A DNA stretch of 64,000 bases, taken from Chloroflexota bacterium. GTDB lineage: Bacteria; Chloroflexota; Anaerolineae; DUEN01. Location: assembly GCA_013152435.1 (NCBI GenBank), contig JAADGJ010000076.1, positions 62,001 to 126,000 on the forward strand. Direction: 5' to 3'. A program made the translations under genes and the position numbers. This document shows positions 8,413 through 16,829 of the stretch, piece by piece (within the stretch, counting starts at the first letter, position 1; every line of letters begins with the position of its first letter). A model generated the notes under the pieces. It made no database searches. It was not told the DNA's origin and was given only the letters and a program-made list of their open reading frames with translations.

Positions 8413-9237
8413 TCAGTACCCCCTCGCTCGGATATACTCGGAGACGTCCGCGTTGTAAACGACCTCCTCGATCGTCCACACGGACCAGGGCGTCTCGTCA
8501 TCCTGCCAGATCGCGGCCGCGGGTGACGGGATCATGATCCCGTGAAAGGCCCGCCAGCCCAGCGGCTCGTTGCGCCAGAGGATCTTTGCCTCGCTGGTGG
8601 GCTCCTTCCATCGCAGTGCCTCCAGCTTGAGGAGCAGCCCGGTCTGCGGGTCGAACGTGGCCGTGAAGGAGTCCTCTCCCTCACCGAAGGGCACCACCAG
8701 GCGGGCGGTGGTGTCATCGATGGCCTCCCAGCGCACGCGGGGGTCGGTGACGAGGATGGATGGCAGCCAGAGCGATTCCGCCCACAGCCCCAGGTTGGCA
8801 GCCATGTCGATCTTCGGCTCGCCCTCGATCACGCCGACGGGAAGCTCCAGGCGGGCCTTGCCGTCGAGGTACCACTCGTTGACCTTCATCACCGGGTAGC
8901 CGAAGATTGTCGCCTCGATGTAGTGCCGGTATCCCCGGCCGGCGATGTGAGTGAACCGGAAGCGAGCGGGAAAACGCAGGCCGAAGAGCCGCAGCCTGGC
9001 CCGCCCGGTGATCACCGCCGACTCGATGATCGGGACGTCCTCTCCCATGATCGTTTCGTAGAATCGGGCGACAGGCGCCGGCAGGTCCGCCGGCCTCCTG
9101 ACGGCGTTCAAGGCTGGCGTTCGCTCCGGGTAGGCGGGGAACGGCTTCGGCTCCACCTGGAGGCCCAACCATCCGATGCCCGCCAGGGCCACCAACCCGC
9201 CGACGATGCCCCCGATCGCTTTCATCGTGATGTTCAT
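8413..9237 (-). CDS. DUF6544-like membrane-anchored protein
   Basis: The product has 274 residues. An N-terminal hydrophobic anchor ([19 protein letters not shown]) is followed by a beta-rich outer domain. [17 protein letters not shown] and [20 protein letters not shown] near residues 50-110 match the general pattern of the DUF6544/DUF6920 proteins, which have no assigned reaction. SD GAGGAAAG precedes the start. It lies between two genes of a probable three-gene operon. Confidence 0.72.
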   Translation of the reverse strand: MNITMKAIGGIVGGLVALAGIGWLGLQVEPKPFPAYPERTPALNAVRRPADLPAPVARFYETIMGEDVPIIESAVITGRARLRLFGLRFPARFRFTHIAGRGYRHYIEATIFGYPVMKVNEWYLDGKARLELPVGVIEGEPKIDMAANLGLWAESLWLPSILVTDPRVRWEAIDDTTARLVVPFGEGEDSFTATFDPQTGLLLKLEALRWKEPTSEAKILWRNEPLGWRAFHGIMIPSPAAAIWQDDETPWSVWTIEEVVYNADVSEYIRARGY

Positions 9238-9273
9238 CCCTTGTCTTTCCTCGTTTCTGTTCGGTCGCTTGGC

Positions 9274-9660
9274 CTACTGGGGCTGTGGTAGCCAGTCCGT
9301 CCGGCCCTCGAAGAACAGGTAAGCCAGGATGGCCACGTTGATCAGCAGGCCGAATCGGGCATCCGGCCAGCCCAGGATACAGAGTACCAGGGAGAACAGC
9401 GTGACCCCAAGCGTGATGCTCCCCCACCATGGGTGCAGGGTGAAGGCGGCGACGCCGGCCACCACAAAACCGATGGCCGCCAGCAGCCAGAGCAGCCCGA
9501 CCACACGGATGCCTGTGGCGCCCACATCCAGCGCGCCGGCGAGCAGTGTGGTCTTGTAGGGCATCTCCTCCAGGGTGGCCAACCGCCAGGGCACGACGAA
9601 GCCGAGCAGATGCACCAGGCCGTGCCCGATCAGCACAATTGCCACAACGATGCGTATCAT
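9274..9660 (-). CDS. Four-helix membrane protein of unknown function
   Basis: The product has 128 residues with four hydrophobic helices: near 3-24, 38-57, 60-78 and 85-117. The first helix holds HGLVHLLGF, a histidine-containing pattern common in small integral membrane proteins from actinobacteria and Chloroflexota. AGGAG lies eight bases before the ATG. It is the promoter-proximal gene of the chain that continues with the DUF6544-like protein and the methyltransferase. Confidence 0.7.
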   Translation of the reverse strand: MIRIVVAIVLIGHGLVHLLGFVVPWRLATLEEMPYKTTLLAGALDVGATGIRVVGLLWLLAAIGFVVAGVAAFTLHPWWGSITLGVTLFSLVLCILGWPDARFGLLINVAILAYLFFEGRTDWLPQPQ

Positions 9661-9817
9661 TGGGATTCTCCTCTCTCATAGCCGCACAACCTGACCCAGG
9701 TATAACACGGAGTCTCCTCGGATGCACCAGGCATCTGGGGAGACTTGAGGCTGGTCAGATGCCTGATCTTTGCCCTGGTCAGGTGATCAGGAGCTCGATT
9801 CAACCGCTCAACATGTG

Positions 9818-10816
9818 CTACTTTGCCAGCAGGGTACACCATTCCAGTCTGGTCTCGGCCACCGGCAGAGCGTCTATGCCCGCTCCTTCCAACACGACGC
9901 CGGTGGGAGTCGGCCGTGCCTTCCCGGTGCAGGAATAGACCACCTCGACCTCCCAGCCGGCCTCGGCGAAGTGCTCCAACGCCGCGCGGCGGAAGAGGAG
10001 GTCAGCCAACCCCATCTCGTTGATCGCTTCAGCGTTTGCCTCGTCATCCTCTGGATAGAAGATCGAGAGGGCCAGGAACTCCCCGGAAACGACCCGTCGT
10101 AGCTCACGCAGCAGGTTCCCAGGCTCCCTAATGTTCGCAAGCCCCTGATACGTGGTCAATGTCTTGACCGCCCCGTCCTTGAACGGGGTGCGCCTGGCGT
10201 CGAAGGCCAGCAGGCTTACCCGGTCGTAGAGACCGAAGAACTCCAACCGCTGGCGGTCGCGCCTCAGCACGCGGGGGCTGAAGTCGGTAGCGACGATGGG
10301 ACAGGTGAGCCGGCGTGCCATTTCCTCCAGCAGATGGCCCAAGCCCGAGGCCAGATCCACGATGGGGCTGTCCGACGAGGAGAGATGTTCGATGGCGTGA
10401 TTCACCTGGCTATTGGAGCAGGCGAGGTACTCCGAGGTGTATGCCCTGGTACGAGCCAGCTCGGCGGCGACCTTCGCCGCAGCGTACTCGCCGCGTTCGT
10501 CCAGGATCAGCGCACGGAAGAACTGATCGGCCGGCGACAATGTCTCCAGCGGCACCTCCATCAACCGCCGTTCGACTTCGGGATGCTGACGCAGGTATTG
10601 GACCAGGTGGCTGTCCACCTGCTCCCATAGGTCGTCTCGTGGCAGGTCGGGTGTGAGAAACACGCCGATCCCCTCACGGACAGGGTAGGTGGCAGCGCAC
10701 GCCAAGCAGCGTACATCGGCGACCTCGATGCGATCATCATGCCCGTCGGCGATGTCCCATTGCAGTTCTCCGTGACAAGCCGGGCATGCCAGCAGATCAA
10801 CCAGGTACGTCTGCAT
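9818..10816 (-). CDS. SAM-dependent methyltransferase with N-terminal Trm112-like zinc domain
   Basis: The product has 332 residues. Residues 1-55 hold CPACHGEL and CLACAATYP, a Trm112/YcaR-like zinc fold. After a helical linker, VDLASGLGHLLEEMA near residue 153 and FDARRTPF near residue 205 form a Rossmann methyltransferase, and a final part holds VVYSCTGKARPTPTG. Such fusions are common among bacterial methyltransferases of unknown target. The start at 10816 follows GAGGAGA. A MITE copy lies directly upstream, so the native promoter may have been displaced. Confidence 0.82.
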   Translation of the reverse strand: MQTYLVDLLACPACHGELQWDIADGHDDRIEVADVRCLACAATYPVREGIGVFLTPDLPRDDLWEQVDSHLVQYLRQHPEVERRLMEVPLETLSPADQFFRALILDERGEYAAAKVAAELARTRAYTSEYLACSNSQVNHAIEHLSSSDSPIVDLASGLGHLLEEMARRLTCPIVATDFSPRVLRRDRQRLEFFGLYDRVSLLAFDARRTPFKDGAVKTLTTYQGLANIREPGNLLRELRRVVSGEFLALSIFYPEDDEANAEAINEMGLADLLFRRAALEHFAEAGWEVEVVYSCTGKARPTPTGVVLEGAGIDALPVAETRLEWCTLLAK

Positions 10817-10841
10817 TGCAATTCTCCTCAGAGATCCTTAA

Positions 10842-11081
10842 AGCGTGTCTGAAAATTTACCAGCAAGGTGTCTGAGGGGGCTCTCTCAACCACCAACTCC
10901 ACAGGGGGTGATGTGGAGGGGGGCTCCCCTCCACAGAAAACCCCGCTTTTCCGGCCTGCACCTGCCTTTCTCGGCCCTTTCCGAAGAGCCCAGGCCGAGG
11001 CCAGGCAGGTTGAAGGCAGAAGAAGGGCTTTTTCCGGAGGGGCTCCCCACGGCAGAAGCAACGGCATTTCTCAGACACACT
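10842..11081 (-). mobile_element. 240-bp MITE-like element, copy 2, with perfect 5-bp duplication
   Basis: The ends are AGCGTGTCTG and CAGACACACT, and the orientation is opposite to copy 1. CTTAA lies at 10837-10841 and again at 11082-11086, directly outside the ends, as expected of a target-site duplication. The right CTTAA contains the stop codon of the DinB gene. Confidence 0.85.
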
Positions 11082-11082
11082 C

Positions 11083-11589
11083 TTAACCAGCCGTCTTCTC
11101 TGATAATATCCTTTCAATCCGCTCCACATGCTCTTGCATGTGATCCGCCAGCATCTTGACCATCTCGCGGACGCTCATCTCCCGGATGATCTCGCCTTCG
11201 GCGTTGGCAAGTCGTACTGAGCGATCCCAGGCGTGGGAGAAGTGCCTCAGCAGTTGCGCAAGATAATGTCGGTGCGCACTGATCAGGTGGATCGCACTGC
11301 CTATCTCTCGTTTATCGAAGTCCAAAGCCTCTGCCCAGGCTTCATTGCCCGGGAACCCCTCGAACCGGACAAGGGTGCCGGGCGTCGCGATGGCTTTCTT
11401 GATGCACATGGACCACACATCGCAGTCGTCGGCGACATGATGCACGATTTGCCGAATCGTCCAGCTGCCCGATTCCCGGGACAGGTCCAGATCCGCTTCG
11501 GGCAGATTTTCCACCTGCGCCTGGAGCTTCTCCGCGCTCGAGAGGAAGAGGGATAGGACCTCCTCATCGGGCGGCGTTTGTTTCGTCAT
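11083..11589 (-). CDS. DinB/YfiT-family putative metalloenzyme
   Basis: The product has 168 residues and is a four-helix bundle of the DinB_2 type. The metal-binding histidines are visible in IRQIVHHVADDC near residue 50 and in the pair AHRHYLAQLL and DHMQEHVERI toward the end. Members bind divalent metal and act as thiol-dependent transferases or have unknown roles. The start overlaps the stop of the upstream methyltransferase (ATGA) and follows GGGAGGAG. Its TAA lies in the duplication made by the MITE insertion, so the element landed exactly at the end of the gene. Confidence 0.82.
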   Translation of the reverse strand: MTKQTPPDEEVLSLFLSSAEKLQAQVENLPEADLDLSRESGSWTIRQIVHHVADDCDVWSMCIKKAIATPGTLVRFEGFPGNEAWAEALDFDKREIGSAIHLISAHRHYLAQLLRHFSHAWDRSVRLANAEGEIIREMSVREMVKMLADHMQEHVERIERILSEKTAG

Positions 11590-12419
11590 TGACTCCTCCC
11601 TTGCGAATGTCCGGCATCAGGCCCTCTTTTCCTGGCCCAAAAGATAGCGCGTGGGGCGGCGTTTGTGTAGATGTCGCCTTCGTGGTTTCCCAGTATATGC
11701 TCGATCGTCAACCCCTGATCGACCAGCCAATCGGCCACCTCGGTCGCGCTCACCGGATGCTTTTGCTGGATATATTCACGTTCCACGATGCTCCCGTCCG
11801 GCCGGCTGATGCAGGTCTGGCGGAGGAGGCGGATCAGCCGTCGAGGTGGGTCGTACCAGATGACCTGCCATCGGCTTTCCAGACGTGTGCCATCGGCGCA
11901 TTCGCCCGTGGGGAAGACGCGTTCGCGCGTCGGCGGATCGTACCATGTGCGCTCCAGATCCCCTTCCATGTGATCGTTGTCCACGAACAGATGTCCGCCG
12001 GGCCGCAGGGCGTTCGCCGCCGAGGCGATGACCTGGGCCTGTTCTTCCGGTGTCGCCAGCTCGTAGAGGCAATTGCCTCCCAGGATCACCAGGTCGAAGT
12101 TCGCGGGCCATGCCGCCTGTAGAACATCACGGTGGAGCAACGTGATCCGCTCCTGGACCCCGGGAGGCAGCGTACCCACTTTGGCCCTCGCCCGGGACAG
12201 CATGCCCAGAGCGCGATCCATCCCCACCACGGTATGACCATCGAGCGCCAACGGGATGAGCACGCGTCCGGTGCCGCAAAACGGCTCCAGGATGCGCAGC
12301 CCTTTCCGTGGGCCGATCAGCCGTCGGATCAGGGCGATGTCCTCCGTGTCCGTGATGAGCTGGTCGTAGAGCTCCGCCACGTGGGCGTCCAGATCATACA
12401 ACATCTCTGTGCGTCTCAC
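11586..12419 (-). CDS. Class I SAM-dependent methyltransferase
   Basis: The product has 277 residues. RILEPFCGTGRVLIPLA near residue 42 is motif I, VVGMDRALGMLSRA is motif II, and FDLVILGGNCLYEL near residue 109 carries the post-II acidic region, with ALRPGGHLFVDND next. The enzyme probably methylates a small molecule; the target is unknown. Both ends overlap their neighbours by ATGA, which places it in a tightly coupled chain with the small gene upstream and the DinB gene downstream. Confidence 0.82.
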   Translation of the reverse strand: MRRTEMLYDLDAHVAELYDQLITDTEDIALIRRLIGPRKGLRILEPFCGTGRVLIPLALDGHTVVGMDRALGMLSRARAKVGTLPPGVQERITLLHRDVLQAAWPANFDLVILGGNCLYELATPEEQAQVIASAANALRPGGHLFVDNDHMEGDLERTWYDPPTRERVFPTGECADGTRLESRWQVIWYDPPRRLIRLLRQTCISRPDGSIVEREYIQQKHPVSATEVADWLVDQGLTIEHILGNHEGDIYTNAAPRAIFWARKRGPDAGHSQGRSQ

Positions 12420-12601
12420 TTTACCAGAAAGGGGTTACGCGAGGGTATTCTGACAGGCTCGCAACGCCCAAGCTTGATCTCTCGTACCAGATCGCTCACG
12501 CTCTCGATCTTACTCGTGGAGCGGGTCCCGGTCCGAAGCATCTCCCAAGCGTGAGAGGTGTTGCGAGAGAGTTCGGCGTGATTGTGAAGGTCAACGATCA
12601 T
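12416..12601 (-). CDS. 61-residue protein, possible internally deleted PHP-domain protein
   Basis: The first residues, MIVDLHNHAELSRNT, match the metal-binding start of PHP-domain phosphoesterases. The rest is far too short for a PHP fold of 200 or more residues, and DLVREIKLGRCEP resembles the last helix of such proteins. It overlaps both neighbours by ATGA, so it is probably still translated. I see it as a shrunken relic kept for coupling, or a small protein of unknown role. Confidence 0.45.
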   Translation of the reverse strand: MIVDLHNHAELSRNTSHAWEMLRTGTRSTSKIESVSDLVREIKLGRCEPVRIPSRNPFLVK

Positions 12602-13881
12602 AAGACCATCTCTTCCAACGCCGAAATCAGCGCTTGCGTGGTCTTCTTTCGGTGGACCAGGGCCTCCAGCGCGGCGGATAGCGCCTCCGGATCCCGAATG
12701 AAACTCTCGGCGTCCTGCATGGTTCTTTGGAAGTAGTCGGCCAGCTTCTCCAGATTGCCCTTCAGCCAGGGGAACTTGGCCCGAATCCGGCGAGCCTTCT
12801 CCGTCTCACCGGTGTCCTCCGCGCGGGCCATGGCTTCCAAATCAGAGACCAGATCCGCCGCCACCTCCAGCCAATCGTTGATGCTCATCCCCGACTTGCG
12901 CTGGAAATCCCGCCGGGCGTACATTCTGCGGAACACGTCTAGCTCCTCGAACTCCCGATTGACCTCCTCCAACACCCTCCGCAATTCCTCAGCGCACTGA
13001 ACCAGTGAAGCCGGTAGTATTTCGGCGGCGGCGGATGTCGTTGCGGATGGCTCTGACGGGGAGTTAGCAGCCAGTGCGCCCTGCAAAAGTCCTGTTTTGG
13101 CCAAAGGCTGGAAGGGGTCAGCGACTTGGCCGTGGTACTCACGGGCGTGGACGATGGTGTAGGCGAAGCCGGCCGCACAGTCCTCGGCCGGCATCAGCCC
13201 CTCGTAGCCGGGATTGGTGCCCATGCCGGTGAACTCCTCGTAGGACATGCCGAAGCGAGGCGCCATGGTTTGGAAAGCCTCGTTGCCGCCGGGCGTGTCC
13301 ACCATGCCGGGAGCGAAGACAAAGGCATACACCCCCGACTCCTCATCCAACTCCGCGGCCAGCGACAGCCCCAGGGAACGCAGGGCCGCCTTGGACGCAA
13401 AGTAGGGTGCGGCGTACGGCATTCCCTCCTGGGAGGTAATGGTCACGATGACGCCCTCCTTCCGCTCCAGCATCCCCGGCAGGAAGGTCCGGATGGCCAC
13501 CACCGCCCCCCGCAGGTTCACGGCGTAGACCTGGTCCCAGGTCTCGATAGGAGTCTCCAGGACCGTGCCGGTGCGGTAGATGATGGCATTGTTCACCAGA
13601 ATATCCACCCGGCCGAAGGCTGCCAACGCACTTTCCGCCATCGCTCGGATGCTCTCCTCGTCCCCGACGTCGGTCTGGACGAACAGGGCCGTGCCGCCTG
13701 CGGAGCGGATCAGCGCCTCGGTCTCAGCGCCCGTCTCAGCGATCTCGGCAATGATGACTTTGGCCCCCAGCCAGGCCAGCGCTCTCGCCAGCTCCTTGCC
13801 GATGCCCCGCCCTGCGCCGGTGACGACGGCCACCTTCCCGGCCAGGGCATTACAGGGCAAGCCCATCTTCTGGATCAACAT
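12598..13881 (-). CDS. Short-chain dehydrogenase fused to a helical C-terminal domain
   Basis: The product has 427 residues, against about 250 for a classical SDR. TGAGRGIG near residue 22 binds NAD(P), NNAIIYR holds the structural Asn, ITSQEG the catalytic Ser, and YFASK near residue 163 the Tyr-Lys pair. After residue 275 a Pro/Ser/Ala-rich linker leads to about 150 residues of charged helices with no family I recognise. ATG 13881 is preferred over GTG 13887 because AAGGAAG then has proper spacing. It leads the chain that continues with the small gene, methyltransferase and DinB. Confidence 0.8.
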   Translation of the reverse strand: MLIQKMGLPCNALAGKVAVVTGAGRGIGKELARALAWLGAKVIIAEIAETGAETEALIRSAGGTALFVQTDVGDEESIRAMAESALAAFGRVDILVNNAIIYRTGTVLETPIETWDQVYAVNLRGAVVAIRTFLPGMLERKEGVIVTITSQEGMPYAAPYFASKAALRSLGLSLAAELDEESGVYAFVFAPGMVDTPGGNEAFQTMAPRFGMSYEEFTGMGTNPGYEGLMPAEDCAAGFAYTIVHAREYHGQVADPFQPLAKTGLLQGALAANSPSEPSATTSAAAEILPASLVQCAEELRRVLEEVNREFEELDVFRRMYARRDFQRKSGMSINDWLEVAADLVSDLEAMARAEDTGETEKARRIRAKFPWLKGNLEKLADYFQRTMQDAESFIRDPEALSAALEALVHRKKTTQALISALEEMVL

Positions 13882-13883
13882 GG

Positions 13884-14010
13884 TCACCTTCCTTGTTGTC
13901 CCGAGCCAGTGAGCGAATACAGGAACTCCTTCAGCACCCTGTTGAACGCTGTAGGTTCTTCCATGTTTGCGAAATGCCCAGCTTTTGGCAGCTCCACGAG
14001 CTGGGAGCCG
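13884..14010 (-). pseudogene. 3' remnant of an alpha/beta-hydrolase gene
   Basis: About 42 codons remain, reading LVELPKAGHFANMEEP and then FNRVLKEFL before a TGA. This is the standard end of alpha/beta-hydrolase-fold enzymes, with the catalytic His in GHFANMEEP. Upstream, the frame runs into a fragment of the 240-bp repeat element, so the rest of the gene is gone. The TGA overlaps GTGACC ahead of the SDR start, so the hydrolase was once the preceding gene of that operon. Confidence 0.7.
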
Positions 14011-14030
14011 GCTTCCCCCGCAACGCCGCC

Positions 14031-14092
14031 AGCCCCCTCCACACCTCCCCCTGTGGAGCTCGTCATTGAGGGAGACCCCTCAGGCACGCTCT
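14031..14092 (+). repeat. Truncated MITE fragment (copy 3)
   Basis: CCCCCTCCACACCTCCCCC, followed by TGTGGAGCTCGTCATTGAG and GGAGACCCCTCAG, matches the last quarter of the full-length element. The terminal repeat itself has decayed to GGCACGCTC. It abuts the broken hydrolase gene. Confidence 0.7.
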
Positions 14093-14121
14093 TACGAGGG
14101 GCTTGGGATCGTTTCGGCAAA

Positions 14122-14940
14122 TCATATCCGGGCGGTGAGCTTGCTTCGTCGAAAGGTCCGAGTTCCAAACCACAACAGCAGCGCGTCCACTCCCCACAAC
14201 ACCAGGCCCAGCAGTAACACAAATCCCACGTTCAGGTACATTACTCCCATCGCTTGCCCAATCACCAGCAGCAAGATGGGCAAGACCACGGCCCCTCCCA
14301 GTTGATATGCTTCCTGGAAGCCCTGTACCCGAACGGAGACCAGCACCATCGTGCCCAGCCCCAGTCCCGCCACGGCCGGCGCCACCCAAATGACCAGCAC
14401 CAGCCACATCGTGGTGGGGAAGAAGATTCGCTCCATCACCGGCCAGGCGGCCAGGTTGGCTACCAGGCCGTAAAGCACGAATCCTCCCCATGCCACCCCT
14501 ACGGCGGGCAGCCAGGCGGAGAGTACCTTGCCCAAAAAGAGCTCCCCGTCGGTGGTGGGGGTGTACAGCAGCGCCTCCAACGTCTTGCGCTCCTTCTCCC
14601 CGGCGAAGCTGTCGGCGGCGATGACGCTGGCCACCATCAACGGGATGATCAGGTACATGGGGGCCAGGAAGTAGACCAGGGCCAGCACGACCCACCGTTG
14701 CGCCTCGTCCAGCCCGGCCAACTCGGCCTGCAGGCCTGGCGGCATGTTGGCGATGAAGCTATCCAGCCCGGCTAGCGGCGTGATCGGCAGGTCGGCGGCG
14801 GCCGGGGCCAGAGCGGCCAGCGCCGGTAGGGCGATCAGCATAATCGTCGGGACCAGGACCAGTGGCAGGATCACGCCGCGGCTCCGGGCGACGACTTTCA
14901 AGTCCTTGCGGACGATGGCTTTGATGGCGCGTTCGTTCAT
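14122..14940 (-). CDS. ABC-2 type transporter permease
   Basis: The product has 272 residues with six hydrophobic segments: near 23-45, 110-130, 160-185, 190-210, 222-245 and 246-262. The start MNERAIKAIVRKDLKVV and FAGEKERKTLEALLYTP near residue 112 are the hallmarks of ABC-2/NatB-type export permeases, with the EKE motif after the second helix. It works in the membrane with the ATPase encoded just upstream (ATGA overlap at 14937-14940). The cargo is unknown: an ion, drug or lipid is possible. Confidence 0.88.
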   Translation of the reverse strand: MNERAIKAIVRKDLKVVARSRGVILPLVLVPTIMLIALPALAALAPAAADLPITPLAGLDSFIANMPPGLQAELAGLDEAQRWVVLALVYFLAPMYLIIPLMVASVIAADSFAGEKERKTLEALLYTPTTDGELFLGKVLSAWLPAVGVAWGGFVLYGLVANLAAWPVMERIFFPTTMWLVLVIWVAPAVAGLGLGTMVLVSVRVQGFQEAYQLGGAVVLPILLLVIGQAMGVMYLNVGFVLLLGLVLWGVDALLLWFGTRTFRRSKLTARI

Positions 14941-15887
14941 GATGACTCCTCCTCGCCTCCCTGCAAGGCGAAGTAGACATCCTCCAGAGAAGGCTCAATG
15001 GGTGTCACCCGATAGATCCGTACCCCGGCGTTCACCAGGGCGGCTACCAGATCGGGTACCGCCTCGCGTTCGACTCCCTGGACGATGAGAATGCCCTCTC
15101 GCTGAGTCAGGCTCGCGACATTTGAGGCGACATGCAGGACCGTCATCGCTGTGGATATCCCATCCGATGCCACCTCGATCTCCAATCGCAGGCTGGGCGC
15201 CAGCCGGTGGGCCAGCTCCATGGGTGTGCCCAGGGCCACTAGCTGCCCGTGCTGGAGCACAGCCACTCGGTCACATAGCCTTTGTGCCTCCGCCAGGTTG
15301 TGGGTGCAGAGGAAGATCGTGCGGCCCTTTTCCCGGCTGAGGTGGATGATCATCTCGTGGACGTGGCGGGTGGTGACCGGGTCCAGCCCCGCGGTGGGCT
15401 CGTCCAGGAAGAGCAGTTCCGGCTCGTGAAGTAGGGCCCGGGCCAGGGCCAGACGCTGTTTCATGCCTCTGCTGAAGCTTCCCACCTGTTCGTCCGCTCG
15501 TTCCGCCAGCCCAAAGGTGGTGAGCACTTCCTCCACGCGGCGGGGTATCCGCTCTGGGGGAATGGCGTACAGATCTGCGTAGATGCTCAGGTTCTCGCGG
15601 GCGGTCAGCCGCTCGTCCAGCGAGGGGGTCTCCGTCAGCACCCCGGTCCGGCGACGCAGCTCCGGGCCGTGGCATGTCGGGTCCAGGCCCAGCACGCGAG
15701 CGGAGCCATCGTTGGGAAGTAGCACCCCATTGAGAAGGCGCACCGTCGTCGTCTTGCCTGCTCCGTTGTGTCCCAGGAATCCGAACACCTCGCCCGCGTG
15801 AACCTCCAGGGTCAGGCCGTCCACAGCCACTCGATCACCGAAGGAACGGGTCAGGTGGTGGGTGACGATGACTGGTTCATCCTTCAT
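14937..15887 (-). CDS. ABC transporter ATP-binding protein (CcmA/NatA type)
   Basis: The product has 316 residues. Walker A is GHNGAGKTT near residue 39, the signature is FSRGMKQRLALA near residue 138, and Walker B is LLFLDEPTAGLDP near residue 158, followed by the H-loop in LCTHNLAEA. A C-terminal extension of about 100 residues is typical for ABC-2 exporter ATPases. AAGGAG precedes the start. The partner permease gene follows with a four-base overlap. Confidence 0.92.
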   Translation of the reverse strand: MKDEPVIVTHHLTRSFGDRVAVDGLTLEVHAGEVFGFLGHNGAGKTTTVRLLNGVLLPNDGSARVLGLDPTCHGPELRRRTGVLTETPSLDERLTARENLSIYADLYAIPPERIPRRVEEVLTTFGLAERADEQVGSFSRGMKQRLALARALLHEPELLFLDEPTAGLDPVTTRHVHEMIIHLSREKGRTIFLCTHNLAEAQRLCDRVAVLQHGQLVALGTPMELAHRLAPSLRLEIEVASDGISTAMTVLHVASNVASLTQREGILIVQGVEREAVPDLVAALVNAGVRIYRVTPIEPSLEDVYFALQGGEEESS

Positions 15888-15905
15888 GCGCTCATCTCCT
15901 TCCCT

Positions 15906-16769
15906 CTACGCCGTGGCGATGGGCCGTCGTCGCATCTCCCATATCCCCAGGGCCAGCCACACGACGATGCCGACGAGGCCAGTGAATCCGCCCAGCAACG
16001 GGTTTACATCCGGGAACAACAGGCGCCAGATGCCATATCCCTGGCTGTTGAACAGGCCGTGCATCCAGCCGGCCAGGATCGAGCTACGATGGCGAAGCGT
16101 CAGCTCGTTCATGTACAGGCTCAGGGCGGTCGTCATGCCCGCCATCCAGATCACCCCCAGGATCGGGTAGCCGGGGTAGTTGAACCCGACCAGGATGATC
16201 GGCGCGTGCCACAGGCCCCAGATCACCCCGGTCAGCACGTAGGCCCGGGTTCGGCCCAGCGGCATCAGTTTGGGCAGCAGGTACCCGCGCCAGCCCAGTT
16301 CCTCGCCGAAGCCGAAGGCGCTGTTGATGAACGGCGTGATGAAAATCGTTGCCAGGAAGAGACCCGGCAGGAACACCGATGCTGGCGGCATCGCGGATGT
16401 ATCCGCCCCGGCGGAGGCGAGCATCTCACGGAATTGAGCGAGTTGCCAATCCGGCCGCCCCAGGCCAAGCAGCCAGGTCAGCCCATAAGTCGCAACGAAG
16501 GCGGCCGGGATGACCAGTGCCGTCTTCAGATAGGGCCGCCACGAGCCGATGCGGAGGTTGGTGATGGCGAAGCCCTCGTGGGTGACGAACCGGATGGTCA
16601 GCACCGTCGCCAGCGCGGGCACCCACATCACGCCGGCGATGACGAACTGGCCGTAGAGGGGCGGGACCCCAGTCAGGCGGAATCCCGTCAGGATCAACAC
16701 ACCCTCTATCGTGTAGGTGAGGGCGAACGTGATGGCGAGATACGAGAATATCCCCTTGCGATCGATCAT
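15906..16769 (-). CDS. CPBP-family intramembrane glutamic protease
   Basis: The product has 287 residues with seven to eight membrane helices. The family motifs are present: FGEELGWRGYLLP near residue 152 (EExxxR), IWGLWHAPII near residue 185, and GWMHGLFNS near residue 228, giving the Glu and two His of the active site. Members are CAAX-processing-like proteases or bacteriocin-immunity proteins. It lies 18 bases upstream of the ABC ATPase on the same strand and may be part of that operon. Confidence 0.86.
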   Translation of the reverse strand: MIDRKGIFSYLAITFALTYTIEGVLILTGFRLTGVPPLYGQFVIAGVMWVPALATVLTIRFVTHEGFAITNLRIGSWRPYLKTALVIPAAFVATYGLTWLLGLGRPDWQLAQFREMLASAGADTSAMPPASVFLPGLFLATIFITPFINSAFGFGEELGWRGYLLPKLMPLGRTRAYVLTGVIWGLWHAPIILVGFNYPGYPILGVIWMAGMTTALSLYMNELTLRHRSSILAGWMHGLFNSQGYGIWRLLFPDVNPLLGGFTGLVGIVVWLALGIWEMRRRPIATA

Positions 16770-16829
16770 GACGTCAACTCCTGGAAGAAGGCCGGCCTCG
16801 TCAACGGATCAGTGGGGCCGGAGCGCGCT

